From contig JAIDJS010000067.1 of assembly GCA_029052085.1 (NCBI GenBank), forward strand, positions 1 to 24,305: a DNA stretch of 24,305 bases. Reading direction: 5' to 3'. Position 1 is the first letter of the stretch. Each line of letters begins with the position of its first letter. Origin of the DNA: Eubacterium sp. (GTDB taxonomy: Bacteria > Bacillota > Clostridia > Oscillospirales > Acutalibacteraceae). The position numbers and the translations under genes were made by a program. Positions 7,156 to 14,471 of this stretch are shown here, one piece after another. Below the pieces are notes generated by a model that ran no database searches, was not told the DNA's origin, and was given only the letters and a program-made list of their open reading frames with translations.

Positions 7156-8058
7156 TTATTTTCTTTTCTTTCTGATTCTGATATCGCTGCCCATAAATTC
7201 GGAAACCTCACTGATTGTAACAAACGCATCGGGATCATATTCATCAATAATATTTTTCATTCTTGCAATCTGAAAACGATTTACGGCAAAATAAATAACC
7301 GTCTGCTTACTGTTTTTATAGTAGCCCTTTGCATCAATATGGGTAATACCGTAACCAAAAGCCTCAGACAGAGCCGCACTTATTTCATCTGCCTTCGTTG
7401 TAATAACCATAGCGGCCTTTGCCTTATCCAGACCATCAACAATAAAGTCTACAACCTTGATTGCCGCAGCATAGGCAATAACGGAATACAGCGGCAGGAT
7501 GAAGCTTTGAAGAATAATACCGACAACAATATATAAAACAGCATTATAAATCATAACAAAGGTACCGACTGTTATCCCGATTTTCTTGGCAAAAATAACC
7601 GCCATAACCTCAACACCGTCTATCGCACCGCCGCTGCGGATTGTCAGACCGCTGCCGATACCGGAGATGATACCGCCGAAGATTGCGCAAAGCAGCAAAT
7701 CCTTTCCTGCAAACGGCGATGCTGCTGCAAAATCATAAGGAATAACATATGTAAAAATATAAGAAGCCGCAGAGTAAGAGCAAACGGCAAACACGGAATA
7801 AACGGTAAAGCATAAGCCCTGCTTATGATAGCCGTAAATAAAAAACGGAACGTTAAGCAGAATCAGAAACAGTGAAAGCGAATAGCTGTTCGGCGTTATC
7901 TGCCACAGCAGCATGGAAGTTCCCGAAAATCCGCTGTCATACAAATGAACAGGCGCCAGAAACATTGTTATACCGATTGAATTTATAATACCGGCAAACA
8001 GCAGGACAACAAACTTGCTGAATTTCAGCTTTTTTAACTCTTTTTTGATTTTATTCAT
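7156..8058 (-). CDS. YitT family membrane protein (DUF161/DUF2179)
   Basis: 300-residue integral membrane protein of the YitT/YqfU group, function unestablished. About five hydrophobic segments occupy residues 15-210 (for example FVVLLFAGIINSIGITMFL and AIFGGIISGIGSGLTIRSGG), including the conserved SGGxDG-type motif GGAIDGVEV, followed by a cytoplasmic DUF2179 domain (about 215-295) with VITTKADEISAALSEAFGYGITHIDAKGYY. The ATG follows GGGGG by five bases. Two competing hairpins in its leader share bases with that ribosome binding site (see 8059-8106). It ends with a basic tail RIRKKRK. Confidence 0.88.
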   Translation of the reverse strand: MNKIKKELKKLKFSKFVVLLFAGIINSIGITMFLAPVHLYDSGFSGTSMLLWQITPNSYSLSLFLILLNVPFFIYGYHKQGLCFTVYSVFAVCSYSAASYIFTYVIPYDFAAASPFAGKDLLLCAIFGGIISGIGSGLTIRSGGAIDGVEVMAVIFAKKIGITVGTFVMIYNAVLYIVVGIILQSFILPLYSVIAYAAAIKVVDFIVDGLDKAKAAMVITTKADEISAALSEAFGYGITHIDAKGYYKNSKQTVIYFAVNRFQIARMKNIIDEYDPDAFVTISEVSEFMGSDIRIRKKRK

Positions 8059-8106
8059 AAATACCCCCTATAGCTTTAAAGGAGGGTATTTACTATGCCC
8101 TCCTTT
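8059..8106 (-). terminator. Terminator after the alcohol dehydrogenase gene, overlapping a second hairpin
   Basis: On the minus strand AAAGGAGGG (8098-8106) pairs perfectly with CCCTCCTTT (8078-8086), 47 bases after the dehydrogenase stop; the trailing sequence is TTTAAAGC, so the U-tract is weak. The bases 8084-8091 (AAATACCC) can instead pair with GGGTATTT at 8059-8066, which covers the ribosome binding site of the yitT-like gene. The two structures exclude each other. Confidence 0.6.
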
Positions 8107-8152
8107 CGTTCTTATACATATTTTACCATAACTCAGCGTACAATTTTTGAAC

Positions 8153-9283
8153 TCATTTTAAATTTTTATACATTTCGTAAATATTTTCCTTGGTCAGCGC
8201 AATCGGATTTCTTTCCATAAGCATACTCATACTTTTTTCCGTTAATTCGGAAATCTGCTCCTCTGTTGTGCATCCGATTTCCGAAAGTCTGGATTTCATC
8301 CCCATTCTCTTCTTCATTGCAGAGATTTCATCAGCCATTGCATAAGGGCTTTCAAACCCAAGGTCTTTTGCAAGCGCTGTTATTCTGCCATCCTTATCAG
8401 CATGATCAGCGTTGAATTTCACAAAATAATCCAGCGTAAAAGCACAGGCTTCACCATGCGGCAAGCCATAAATATTCGTTAACGGAAAGGAGCAGGCATG
8501 GCTTCCCGTTGTTCTCGGATGGCTGAATGCAACGCCGGCAACAATACTTGCTTCTGCCATTTTTTCTCTTGCTTCAAGATTATCCGGCGCATTATATGCT
8601 TTTTCAAGCCAATCAAAAACAAGCCTTGCACTGTAAATTGAGCAGGCAGTGCAGACCGGCTGATTCAATGTGCTCCAATAGCTTTCAACAGAATGGCTTA
8701 ACACATCAAGCCCGGTTGAAGCCGTTATCTGCTTCGGAACGCTAAGCGTCAATTCCGGATCAACAACTGCTATTTTCGGATACATTGCAGAATCATTCAT
8801 AGGGTTTTTAAGATTTTTTTCAACATCGGTTAAAACAGAAATATTTGTTATTTCGGATGCGGTTCCGCTTGTTGTTGAGAAGGCAATCATAGGAATGGCC
8901 TCCTCCGCCGAAACAGGCTTACCCCCACTGTGATAAGAGCGGATAACATCATTGCCCCTTGCAATAGCACAGGCTGCCTTGCAGCAGTCCATAGGCGAGC
9001 CGCCGCCGAGTGCAACTGCAAAATCAGCCTTTATTTCTCTGATTAATTTCACACAGGCATCCACATTATCTGTTGTAGGATTCGGACGGATATCACTGAA
9101 TACCGCTTTTATTCTGCCGTTTGCGCGATGAACAAATTCATCTGCTACACCGTTTTTTGCAAAGCTATTGCCGCACACGAGCACGCCGCGCTTTCCGCCA
9201 ATCTCATCAATATATTTACTTAAATCATGCCTTTTTCCGTTTCCGAAAACAAGCTTTACAGGCAAATGAAATTCCCAATTCAT
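8153..9283 (-). CDS. Iron-containing alcohol dehydrogenase family protein
   Basis: NAD(P)-dependent oxidoreductase of the group III (iron-type) alcohol dehydrogenases, 376 residues. The nucleotide-binding GGGSPMD lies at 93-99 and TTSGTASEIT near 138-146; the metal ligands appear as Asp193 and His197 in TGLDVLSHSVE, His262 in TTGSHACSF and His276 in GLPHGEAC. The second ATG (9281-9283) is chosen because GAGGG sits six bases before it, but abuts the first ATG at 9289. The substrate cannot be read from sequence. It is divergent from an MFS transporter, with the two -35 boxes only one base apart, so the pair is likely co-regulated and may handle one compound (import plus oxidation or reduction). 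Confidence 0.92.
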   Translation of the reverse strand: MNWEFHLPVKLVFGNGKRHDLSKYIDEIGGKRGVLVCGNSFAKNGVADEFVHRANGRIKAVFSDIRPNPTTDNVDACVKLIREIKADFAVALGGGSPMDCCKAACAIARGNDVIRSYHSGGKPVSAEEAIPMIAFSTTSGTASEITNISVLTDVEKNLKNPMNDSAMYPKIAVVDPELTLSVPKQITASTGLDVLSHSVESYWSTLNQPVCTACSIYSARLVFDWLEKAYNAPDNLEAREKMAEASIVAGVAFSHPRTTGSHACSFPLTNIYGLPHGEACAFTLDYFVKFNADHADKDGRITALAKDLGFESPYAMADEISAMKKRMGMKSRLSEIGCTTEEQISELTEKSMSMLMERNPIALTKENIYEMYKNLK

Positions 9284-9330
9284 AACCATCCCTCACACTT
9301 TCACATTATTTTTAACATATTCATATTAAT

Positions 9331-9359
9331 ATATTACTACCGGGCAGCTCTTTTTTCAA
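9331..9359 (-). promoter_or_regulatory. Promoter of the alcohol dehydrogenase gene
   Basis: TTGAAA (9354-9359) and TAATAT (9331-9336), spacer 17, minus strand. It runs back to back with the MFS promoter. Confidence 0.7.
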
Positions 9360-9360
9360 G

Positions 9361-9389
9361 TTGCAAAAAGAAGTATAATCGTTTATAAT
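9361..9389 (+). promoter_or_regulatory. Promoter of the MFS transporter gene
   Basis: TTGCAA (9361-9366) and TATAAT (9384-9389), spacer 17. The -35 box is one base from that of the divergent dehydrogenase promoter. Confidence 0.8.
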
Positions 9390-9394
9390 GCTTA

Positions 9395-9434
9395 CTGCCG
9401 GCAGGCAGAGTACAATACTGCCGCTTTTGCCTGC
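9395..9434 (+). promoter_or_regulatory. Overlapping inverted repeats in the MFS leader
   Basis: The palindrome CTGCCGGCAG (9395-9404) begins five bases after the -10 box. The same bases can also pair as CGGCAG with CTGCCG (9399-9404 / 9418-9423) or GCAGGCA with TGCCTGC (9401-9407 / 9428-9434). It could be an operator for a dimeric regulator or a switching RNA leader; no T-run follows. Confidence 0.45.
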
Positions 9435-9471
9435 AGAGCTTATTAATTTTTAATCAAACACTGGTGATTCT

Positions 9472-10656
9472 ATGAAATTAACATTTAAACATACACAGTT
9501 TGCCTGCTATCTTGCATATATTTCACAGGCTATAACAACTACATTTCTGCCGCTGCTTTTCGTAAGACTCGGCACTGAATTCGGCTTTTCACTTGCGAAG
9601 CTTACCGTACTTATAACCATAACCTTTTTTACGGAAATATTTATTGACGCCTTCTGCCCTATTTTTATAAAAAAAATAGGCTACCGAAACGGAATGATTT
9701 TTGCAAACATCTGTGCCGTTCTCGGAACAGCGGGACTTGCCGTTTTTCCGTTTATTTTTAAAAATCCATATATGGGATTTATTCTTTGCGATATTCTTTA
9801 TGCAATCGGCGGTGGGTTTGACGAGGTTCTTGTTTCACCGATTGTTGAAGCCTGCCCAACAAAAAATAAAGCACGGGCAATGGCGCTGCTTCACTCTTTT
9901 TACTGTTGGGGCTGTGCCGCAATTGTTTTATTTTCAACAATCTTTTTCCGGTTTGCCGGAATGGACAATTGGCGCATTCTTGCTGTTTTATGGGCAATCA
10001 TTCCTCTTTTCAATGCTTTTCTTTTTATGTTTGTTCCAATCAGAACACTTGAAGAAGAAAAGGGAAGCGGAAAATTCAGTGATATGCTGAAAAATCCGCT
10101 TTTCTGGCTTATGCTGATTATAATGATATGCGCAGGAGCAAGCGAGCTTTCGATGAGCCAATGGGCATCCGCTTTTGCCGAAACAGGGCTTCAGGTTTCC
10201 AAAACCGTCGGCGACTTGCTTGGTCCGTGTGCCTTTGCGGTTCTTATGGGGCTTTCAAGAGTTATCTTTTCAAGAATTGATGATAAAACCGATATAACAA
10301 AAATTCTTATCATTGGAGCCGTTGTCTGCATGGTTGCTTATTTACTGGCTGCACTTTCAGGGAATGCAGTTGTTTCGCTGATTGGCTGCGCGCTTTGCGG
10401 CATTGCGGTTGCACCGATGTGGCCCGGCGCATTTTCAATTGCTTCAAAGGAAATTCCAAAGGCTTCAACAACCATGTTTGCCTGCTTTGCCCTTGCAGGA
10501 GATCTGGGCTGCACAGTAGGCCCGTCCATTGTTGGTTTTGTTTCAGGCTCAAACGATAATATTGCAAAGGGGCTGTTATCTTCTATCTTTTTCCCTGCTG
10601 CAATGATTGTATGCCTGTTGTTTATAAGAGTAATAAATAAGAAAAAGAGAGCATAG
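9472..10656 (+). CDS. MFS transporter
   Basis: 394-residue major facilitator with twelve predicted hydrophobic segments in two halves separated by a charged loop (RTLEEEKGSGKFSDMLKN, about 190-208). Family traits include the conserved loop after helix 2 (KKIGYRNGM), the LHSFYCWG helix-5 motif shared with fucose-permease-like carriers, and a second-half helix pair ending VINKKKRA. The substrate is unknown. The ribosome binding site is weak (GGTGA, six bases upstream of ATG). It diverges from the iron-type dehydrogenase gene. The stop codon lies within the outer stem of the large palindrome that also terminates trmB. Confidence 0.9.
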   Translation: MKLTFKHTQFACYLAYISQAITTTFLPLLFVRLGTEFGFSLAKLTVLITITFFTEIFIDAFCPIFIKKIGYRNGMIFANICAVLGTAGLAVFPFIFKNPYMGFILCDILYAIGGGFDEVLVSPIVEACPTKNKARAMALLHSFYCWGCAAIVLFSTIFFRFAGMDNWRILAVLWAIIPLFNAFLFMFVPIRTLEEEKGSGKFSDMLKNPLFWLMLIIMICAGASELSMSQWASAFAETGLQVSKTVGDLLGPCAFAVLMGLSRVIFSRIDDKTDITKILIIGAVVCMVAYLLAALSGNAVVSLIGCALCGIAVAPMWPGAFSIASKEIPKASTTMFACFALAGDLGCTVGPSIVGFVSGSNDNIAKGLLSSIFFPAAMIVCLLFIRVINKKKRA

Positions 10657-10840
10657 GGAATACCCCATATCGTTAAGTTAATAAAAAAGGCTTCCCCTTG
10701 AGGGGAAGCTGGATGCGTTAGCAGACTGATGAGGTGGATTAAAATGTTTAATAACACCTCATCCACCGCAAGCGGTTCCCCTTCTCCTCAAGGAGAAGGC
10801 TTAACTTAATGATATTGAAAGGATACCCTGCTCTCTTTTT
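10642..10840. repeat. Cloverleaf palindromic repeat within a bidirectional terminator
   Basis: The outermost arms AAAAAGAGAGCA (10642-10653) and TGCTCTCTTTTT (10829-10840) form a perfect 12-bp terminator stem for both the MFS gene (+) and trmB (-). Inside lie arms ATATCGTTAAGTTAA (10667-10681) and its 14/15 complement (10801-10815). These enclose three further hairpins: GCTTCCCC-ttga-GGGGAAGC (10690-10709), GATGAGGTG paired with CACCTCATC (10728-10736 / 10755-10763), and CCTTCTCC-tcaa-GGAGAAGG (10780-10799). The design resembles MITE-like dispersed repeats of gut Clostridia, here placed in a terminator loop. It contains no credible coding sequence. Confidence 0.75.
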
Positions 10841-10851
10841 ATACTTTTCTG

Positions 10852-11520
10852 TTACATTCTTGCTTCCAGTCTGTAAATCGGAAAGCCCTGTTCGGAGAAT
10901 CGCTTTTCATACTCCGTTACAATATTACCCTCAAAACCGCTGTTGTGCAGATCAAGACTGATATTGCTGAGCTTAAATCCATTCTGCGAAAAGCTTTCTA
11001 TGGAAAATTCAAAAAAGTGCATATTATCTGTTTTCTGGCAGATAACAGCATCCTTTTTCATGATTCTTTTATAAATATCAAGAAACTGCTTATGCGTTAA
11101 CCGATGCTTTGCATATTTCGCCTTTGGAAACGGACAGCTGAAATTAAGATAAATCTCACTGATTGAATTTTGAGGAATATAGCTTGGCAGATATTCCGCG
11201 GTACAGTTCATAAATTTAATATTGGATAATCCCATTTCCTTTGCTGTTTCACAGGCTGTTACAATAACATTTGCCGCTCTTTCAACTGCAATAATATTGA
11301 CATCCGGATTCTGCTCTGCATAGCGGCAGGCAAACGAGCCTTTTCCGCAGCCGACCTCAAGCATCACTCTGTTTTCGTTTCCGAAAAGCGCTTTAAAATG
11401 AAGCAGCTTCATTTCCTTTTCCGCATTTTCGTAATTTAAATCTTCATTTACACATTCAATAAGATAATCGGAACAGGCAGCCAGCCTCTCCTCTAAATTC
11501 TTTTTTCTTCTCATTCTCAT
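10852..11520 (-). CDS. trmB: tRNA (guanine-N7-)-methyltransferase
   Basis: SAM-dependent enzyme that makes m7G46 in the variable loop of tRNA. In 222 residues one sees the SAM motif LEVGCGKGSFA (54-64), AVERAANVI for ribose binding, the NCTAEYLP region, NFSCPFPKAKYAKHRLT (126-142) and the C-terminal NIVTEYEKRFSEQGFPIYRLE. The usual NFxDPWPK motif has Cys129 in place of the conserved Asp and Phe in place of Trp, which is unusual for a residue known to be important in the E. coli enzyme. Two closely spaced Met starts (residues 1 and 3) cannot be told apart; GGTGAT precedes both. Own promoter at 11536-11564. Confidence 0.93.
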   Translation of the reverse strand: MRMRRKKNLEERLAACSDYLIECVNEDLNYENAEKEMKLLHFKALFGNENRVMLEVGCGKGSFACRYAEQNPDVNIIAVERAANVIVTACETAKEMGLSNIKFMNCTAEYLPSYIPQNSISEIYLNFSCPFPKAKYAKHRLTHKQFLDIYKRIMKKDAVICQKTDNMHFFEFSIESFSQNGFKLSNISLDLHNSGFEGNIVTEYEKRFSEQGFPIYRLEARM

Positions 11521-11535
11521 AGTATCACCGCTTGC

Positions 11536-11564
11536 ATTTTATCATAAAATTTTTCATCGGGCAA
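11536..11564 (-). promoter_or_regulatory. Promoter of trmB
   Basis: TTGCCC (11559-11564) and TAAAAT (11536-11541), spacer 17, minus strand, 16 bases before the ATG. This leaves a very short leader. Confidence 0.6.
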
Positions 11565-11571
11565 GTCCATA

Positions 11572-11600
11572 TTGATTTTATCCTTGTTTTATAATAGAAT
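11572..11600 (+). promoter_or_regulatory. Promoter of the acetyltransferase gene
   Basis: TTGATT (11572-11577) and TAGAAT (11595-11600), spacer 17. It lies close to the divergent trmB promoter. Confidence 0.55.
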
Positions 11601-11630
11601 GGTTGTATAGAAAAACCGGAGGTCATAACC

Positions 11631-12248
11631 ATGACAGAAAAGGAAAGAATGGATGCAGGTATGCTTTATATCTGCGAAGACGATAATATTATGACGGTGC
11701 AACTGAAACACCTTGAAAAGCTTTATGATTTCAATGAAACAAGACCAAACCAGCTTGATCTAAGGGATAAACTGCTCCATGAAATGTTTGCCGAAATCGG
11801 CGAGGACTGCTATATTGAGCCTCCTCTGCGTGCAAACTGGGGCGGGGCACATGCTCATTTCGGTGACCACGTTTACGCAAACTTCAATTTAACCCTTGTT
11901 GATGACGGAAACATCTATGTCGGCAATGATGTTATGTTTGCACCGAATGTTGTTGTTGCAACAGCCGGTCACCCGATTTGCCCGGAGCTTCGCGAAAAGG
12001 GCTATCAGTATAATGCAGACGTTCATATCGGAAATAACGTCTGGATCGGAACCGGCTCGCTCATTATGCCCGGTGTTACCATCGGAGATAATACGGTTAT
12101 CGGTGCAGGCTCGGTTGTTACAAAGGATATTCCGTCCGGTGTAGTGGCTGTCGGAAACCCCTGCAGGGTTATGAGAGAAATTAACGAAAAGGATTATACG
12201 TATTATTTTAAGAACAGAAAAATCGACATTGAAATAGATCGTAAGTAA
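11631..12248 (+). CDS. Galactoside/maltose O-acetyltransferase family protein
   Basis: Trimeric left-handed beta-helix acetyltransferase of the LacA/Maa/NodL group, transferring acetyl from acetyl-CoA to a sugar hydroxyl. The 205 residues show the N-terminal helical domain (EKERMDAGMLYICEDD), hexapeptide repeats (about 60-185: IYVGNDV, VHIGNNVWIG, VTIGDNTVIGAGSVVTKDI), and the catalytic His in ATAGHP, ending in the CoA-binding GNPCRVMREI. GGAGG lies nine bases upstream of the ATG. The natural acceptor is rarely known for these enzymes, so lacA is not assigned. The gene stands alone, divergent from trmB and convergent with serS through a shared terminator. Confidence 0.92.
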   Translation: MTEKERMDAGMLYICEDDNIMTVQLKHLEKLYDFNETRPNQLDLRDKLLHEMFAEIGEDCYIEPPLRANWGGAHAHFGDHVYANFNLTLVDDGNIYVGNDVMFAPNVVVATAGHPICPELREKGYQYNADVHIGNNVWIGTGSLIMPGVTIGDNTVIGAGSVVTKDIPSGVVAVGNPCRVMREINEKDYTYYFKNRKIDIEIDRK

Positions 12249-12291
12249 AATATCGGCACGTTAAGACTAACCACTGCTAAATACAGCTATC

Positions 12292-12319
12292 AAAAAAGAG
12301 GGCATCCGCCCTCTTTTTT
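12292..12319. terminator. Bidirectional terminator between the acetyltransferase gene and serS
   Basis: AAAAAAGAGGGC-atcc-GCCCTCTTTTTT, a perfect 12-bp stem with T/A runs on both sides, between two convergent genes. It differs by one loop base from the terminator at 5974-6001. Confidence 0.92.
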
Positions 12320-12321
12320 TA

Positions 12322-13608
12322 TTATTTACTTGGAACAATCTTATCCACGCCGCCCATATACATACGAAGCGGTTCGGGAATAAGAACTGAGCCGTCTTCC
12401 TGAAGATTATTTTCAAGGAATGCGATAAGCATTCTGGGAGGAGCAACAACTGTATTATTAAGGGTATGTGCAAGATAATTTCCGTCTTCTCCCTTAACTC
12501 GGATTTTGAGTCTTCTTGCCTGTGCGTCTGAAAGATTTGAGCAGGAACCAACCTCAAAATACTTTTTCTGACGGGGAGACCATGCCTCAACATCAATAGA
12601 TTTAACCTTTAAATCAGCCAAATCGCCCGAGCAGCATTCAAGTGTACGAACAGGAACATCAAGCGAACGGAATAAATCAACCGTATTCTGCCAGAGCTTG
12701 TCAAACCAGATTTTTGATTCCTCAGGCTTGCAGACAACAATCATTTCCTGCTTTTCAAACTGATGAATTCTGTACACGCCTCTTTCCTCGATTCCGTGCG
12801 CACCCTTTTCTTTTCTGAAGCAGGGGGAATAAGAGGTTAAGGTTTTCGGAAGCTCTGCCTCCGGTGTAATTGTATCAATAAACTTGCCTATCATGGAATG
12901 CTCTGATGTTCCGATAAGATAAAGATCCTCTCCCTCAATTTTGTACATCATGGCATCCATTTCTGCAAAGCTCATAACGCCGTCAACAACTGCCGAACGT
13001 ATCATATAAGGCGGAATGCAGTAGGTAAAGCCTCTGTTTATCATAAAGTCACGGGCATAGGCAAGCACTGCGGAATGAAGCCTTGCTATATCTCCCATAA
13101 GATAATAGAAACCGTTTCCTGCAACTCTGCCTGCTGCGTCAAGATCTATTCCGTTGAATTTATCCATAATATCGGTATGATAGGGAATTTCGTAATCCGG
13201 AACAACGGGTTCGCCGTATTTCTGGATTTCAACATTTTCACTGTCATCCTTACCGATCGGAACACTGTCATCAATAATATTCGGAATGGTCATCATAATT
13301 GCAGTAACCCGCTCATTAAGCTCTGCTTCCTTTTTTGAAAGCTCCTCAAGCTCATCAGCCTGCTCCTTAACCTTCTGGCGAAGCGCCATTCCCTCTTCCT
13401 TCTTGCCCTGTGCCATTAAAGCACCGATTTCCTTTGAAATCTTGTTTCTGTTTGAACGAAGCTCGTCCGCCTTTTTCTGGGCAGCTCTTCTTTCTTCATC
13501 AAGAGTGATAACCTCATCTACAAGAGGAAGCTTATCCTCCTGAAACTTCTTTTTAATGTTTTCCTTTACTATTTCGGGATTTTCCCTTACAAATCTGATA
13601 TCTAACAT
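12322..13608 (-). CDS. serS: Seryl-tRNA synthetase
   Basis: Class II aminoacyl-tRNA synthetase that charges tRNA-Ser (and tRNA-Sec) with serine. In 428 residues: an N-terminal coiled-coil arm (about 30-105, rich in Lys/Glu), GTSEHSMIGKF in the core, motif 2 as PCFRKEKGAHGIEERGVYRIHQFEK, VGSCSNLSDAQARRLKIR, and motif 3 as NNTVVAPPRMLIAFLE. AGGAG lies before the ATG, and the gene starts only two bases after the parB stop codon, so it is translationally linked to soj-parB. No T-box precedes it. Placement of serS behind spo0J is also seen in Clostridium genomes. Confidence 0.96.
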   Translation of the reverse strand: MLDIRFVRENPEIVKENIKKKFQEDKLPLVDEVITLDEERRAAQKKADELRSNRNKISKEIGALMAQGKKEEGMALRQKVKEQADELEELSKKEAELNERVTAIMMTIPNIIDDSVPIGKDDSENVEIQKYGEPVVPDYEIPYHTDIMDKFNGIDLDAAGRVAGNGFYYLMGDIARLHSAVLAYARDFMINRGFTYCIPPYMIRSAVVDGVMSFAEMDAMMYKIEGEDLYLIGTSEHSMIGKFIDTITPEAELPKTLTSYSPCFRKEKGAHGIEERGVYRIHQFEKQEMIVVCKPEESKIWFDKLWQNTVDLFRSLDVPVRTLECCSGDLADLKVKSIDVEAWSPRQKKYFEVGSCSNLSDAQARRLKIRVKGEDGNYLAHTLNNTVVAPPRMLIAFLENNLQEDGSVLIPEPLRMYMGGVDKIVPSK

Positions 13609-13610
13609 CC

Positions 13611-14459
13611 TTATTCTCCTAGCTTATTTGCAATATTTTTTAAATCTTCCTGTGAATAAAATTCAATTTCAAGTGTACCCTTGCCTTTGCCGTTATACAC
13701 CTTTACTTTTCTGCCAAGCACTTCGGAAAGCGTTAATTCGACCTCGTCATAAAAACTATCGCGTCTTTTATATCTTTTCTGTGAAACTGCCTTGTCTTTA
13801 TCCTGAATTTTTGCAAGCCGTTCAACGTCACGGACGGTAAGCTTGTTTTTGATAACGTTTTCTGCTGCTTCGATTATAAGAGCATCATTATCAAGAGAAA
13901 TAAGCGCTCTTGCATGCCCTGCCGAGATTTTTCCGTCCCTTGTAAGCTCTCGTACTTCCGCAGGAAGTCTTAAAAGCCTTAGGCTGTTTGCTATCGCAGG
14001 TCTTGATTTTCCTACACTTGAGGCTACCTCCTCCTGTGTAAAGCCGCATTTATCAATAAGCGCCTGTAAACCTTCTGCTTCTTCAATAGGGTTCAGGTCC
14101 TCTCTCTGCAGATTTTCTATAATCGCAATTTCCATTGTTTCCGTATCCGTTAATTCCTTAACGACAACGGGAACCTCTCTCAGCCCTGCCCTGCGGCTTG
14201 CTCTCCAGCGTCTTTCGCCTGCAACAAGCTGATATCCGCCGTTTGGAAGAGGACGGACTAGAAGAGGCTGAAGCACACCATGCTGCTTTATACTTTCAGC
14301 CAGCTCATCAAGTGCCGCTTCATCAAAGGTTTTTCGCGGCTGATCCTTATTCGGTGTTATTTCACTTATCGGCAAAGTATTCGTTGCAACCATATCTTCG
14401 GTTGTATTTTCAAGCATTAATGCGCCAAGACCCTTACCGAGTGCTGATTTTTTTGCCAT
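13611..14459 (-). CDS. parB: Chromosome-partitioning protein ParB / Spo0J
   Basis: CTP-dependent DNA clamp that loads at parS, spreads, and recruits SMC to the origin region. 282 residues: a basic start KKSALGKGLGALM (interaction with ParA), the N-terminal CTPase domain with GERRWRAS (81-88) and ENLQREDLNPIEEA (115-128), a helix-turn-helix (about 140-165: FTQEEVASSVGKSRPAIANSL) that reads parS, and a C-terminal dimerisation domain ending KGTLEIEFYSQEDLKNIANKLG. It lies 12 bases after soj and two bases before serS. Perfect parS sites are found less than 1 kb away (15306-15401). Confidence 0.96.
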   Translation of the reverse strand: MAKKSALGKGLGALMLENTTEDMVATNTLPISEITPNKDQPRKTFDEAALDELAESIKQHGVLQPLLVRPLPNGGYQLVAGERRWRASRRAGLREVPVVVKELTDTETMEIAIIENLQREDLNPIEEAEGLQALIDKCGFTQEEVASSVGKSRPAIANSLRLLRLPAEVRELTRDGKISAGHARALISLDNDALIIEAAENVIKNKLTVRDVERLAKIQDKDKAVSQKRYKRRDSFYDEVELTLSEVLGRKVKVYNGKGKGTLEIEFYSQEDLKNIANKLGE

Positions 14460-14471
14460 ACTGCACCTCTC

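Noticed and set aside
10338..10766. A 142-residue minus-strand reading frame across the end of the MFS gene
   Set aside because: It begins inside the palindromic repeat and then runs antisense to the transporter; no ribosome binding site or family similarity.
12350..12358. DnaA box-like TTATCCACG
   Set aside because: Single copy inside serS coding sequence; no cluster or AT-rich unwinding region.
13286..14232. Long + strand reading frames opposite serS and parB
   Set aside because: Ser/Leu/Phe-rich antisense shadows of well-supported genes.
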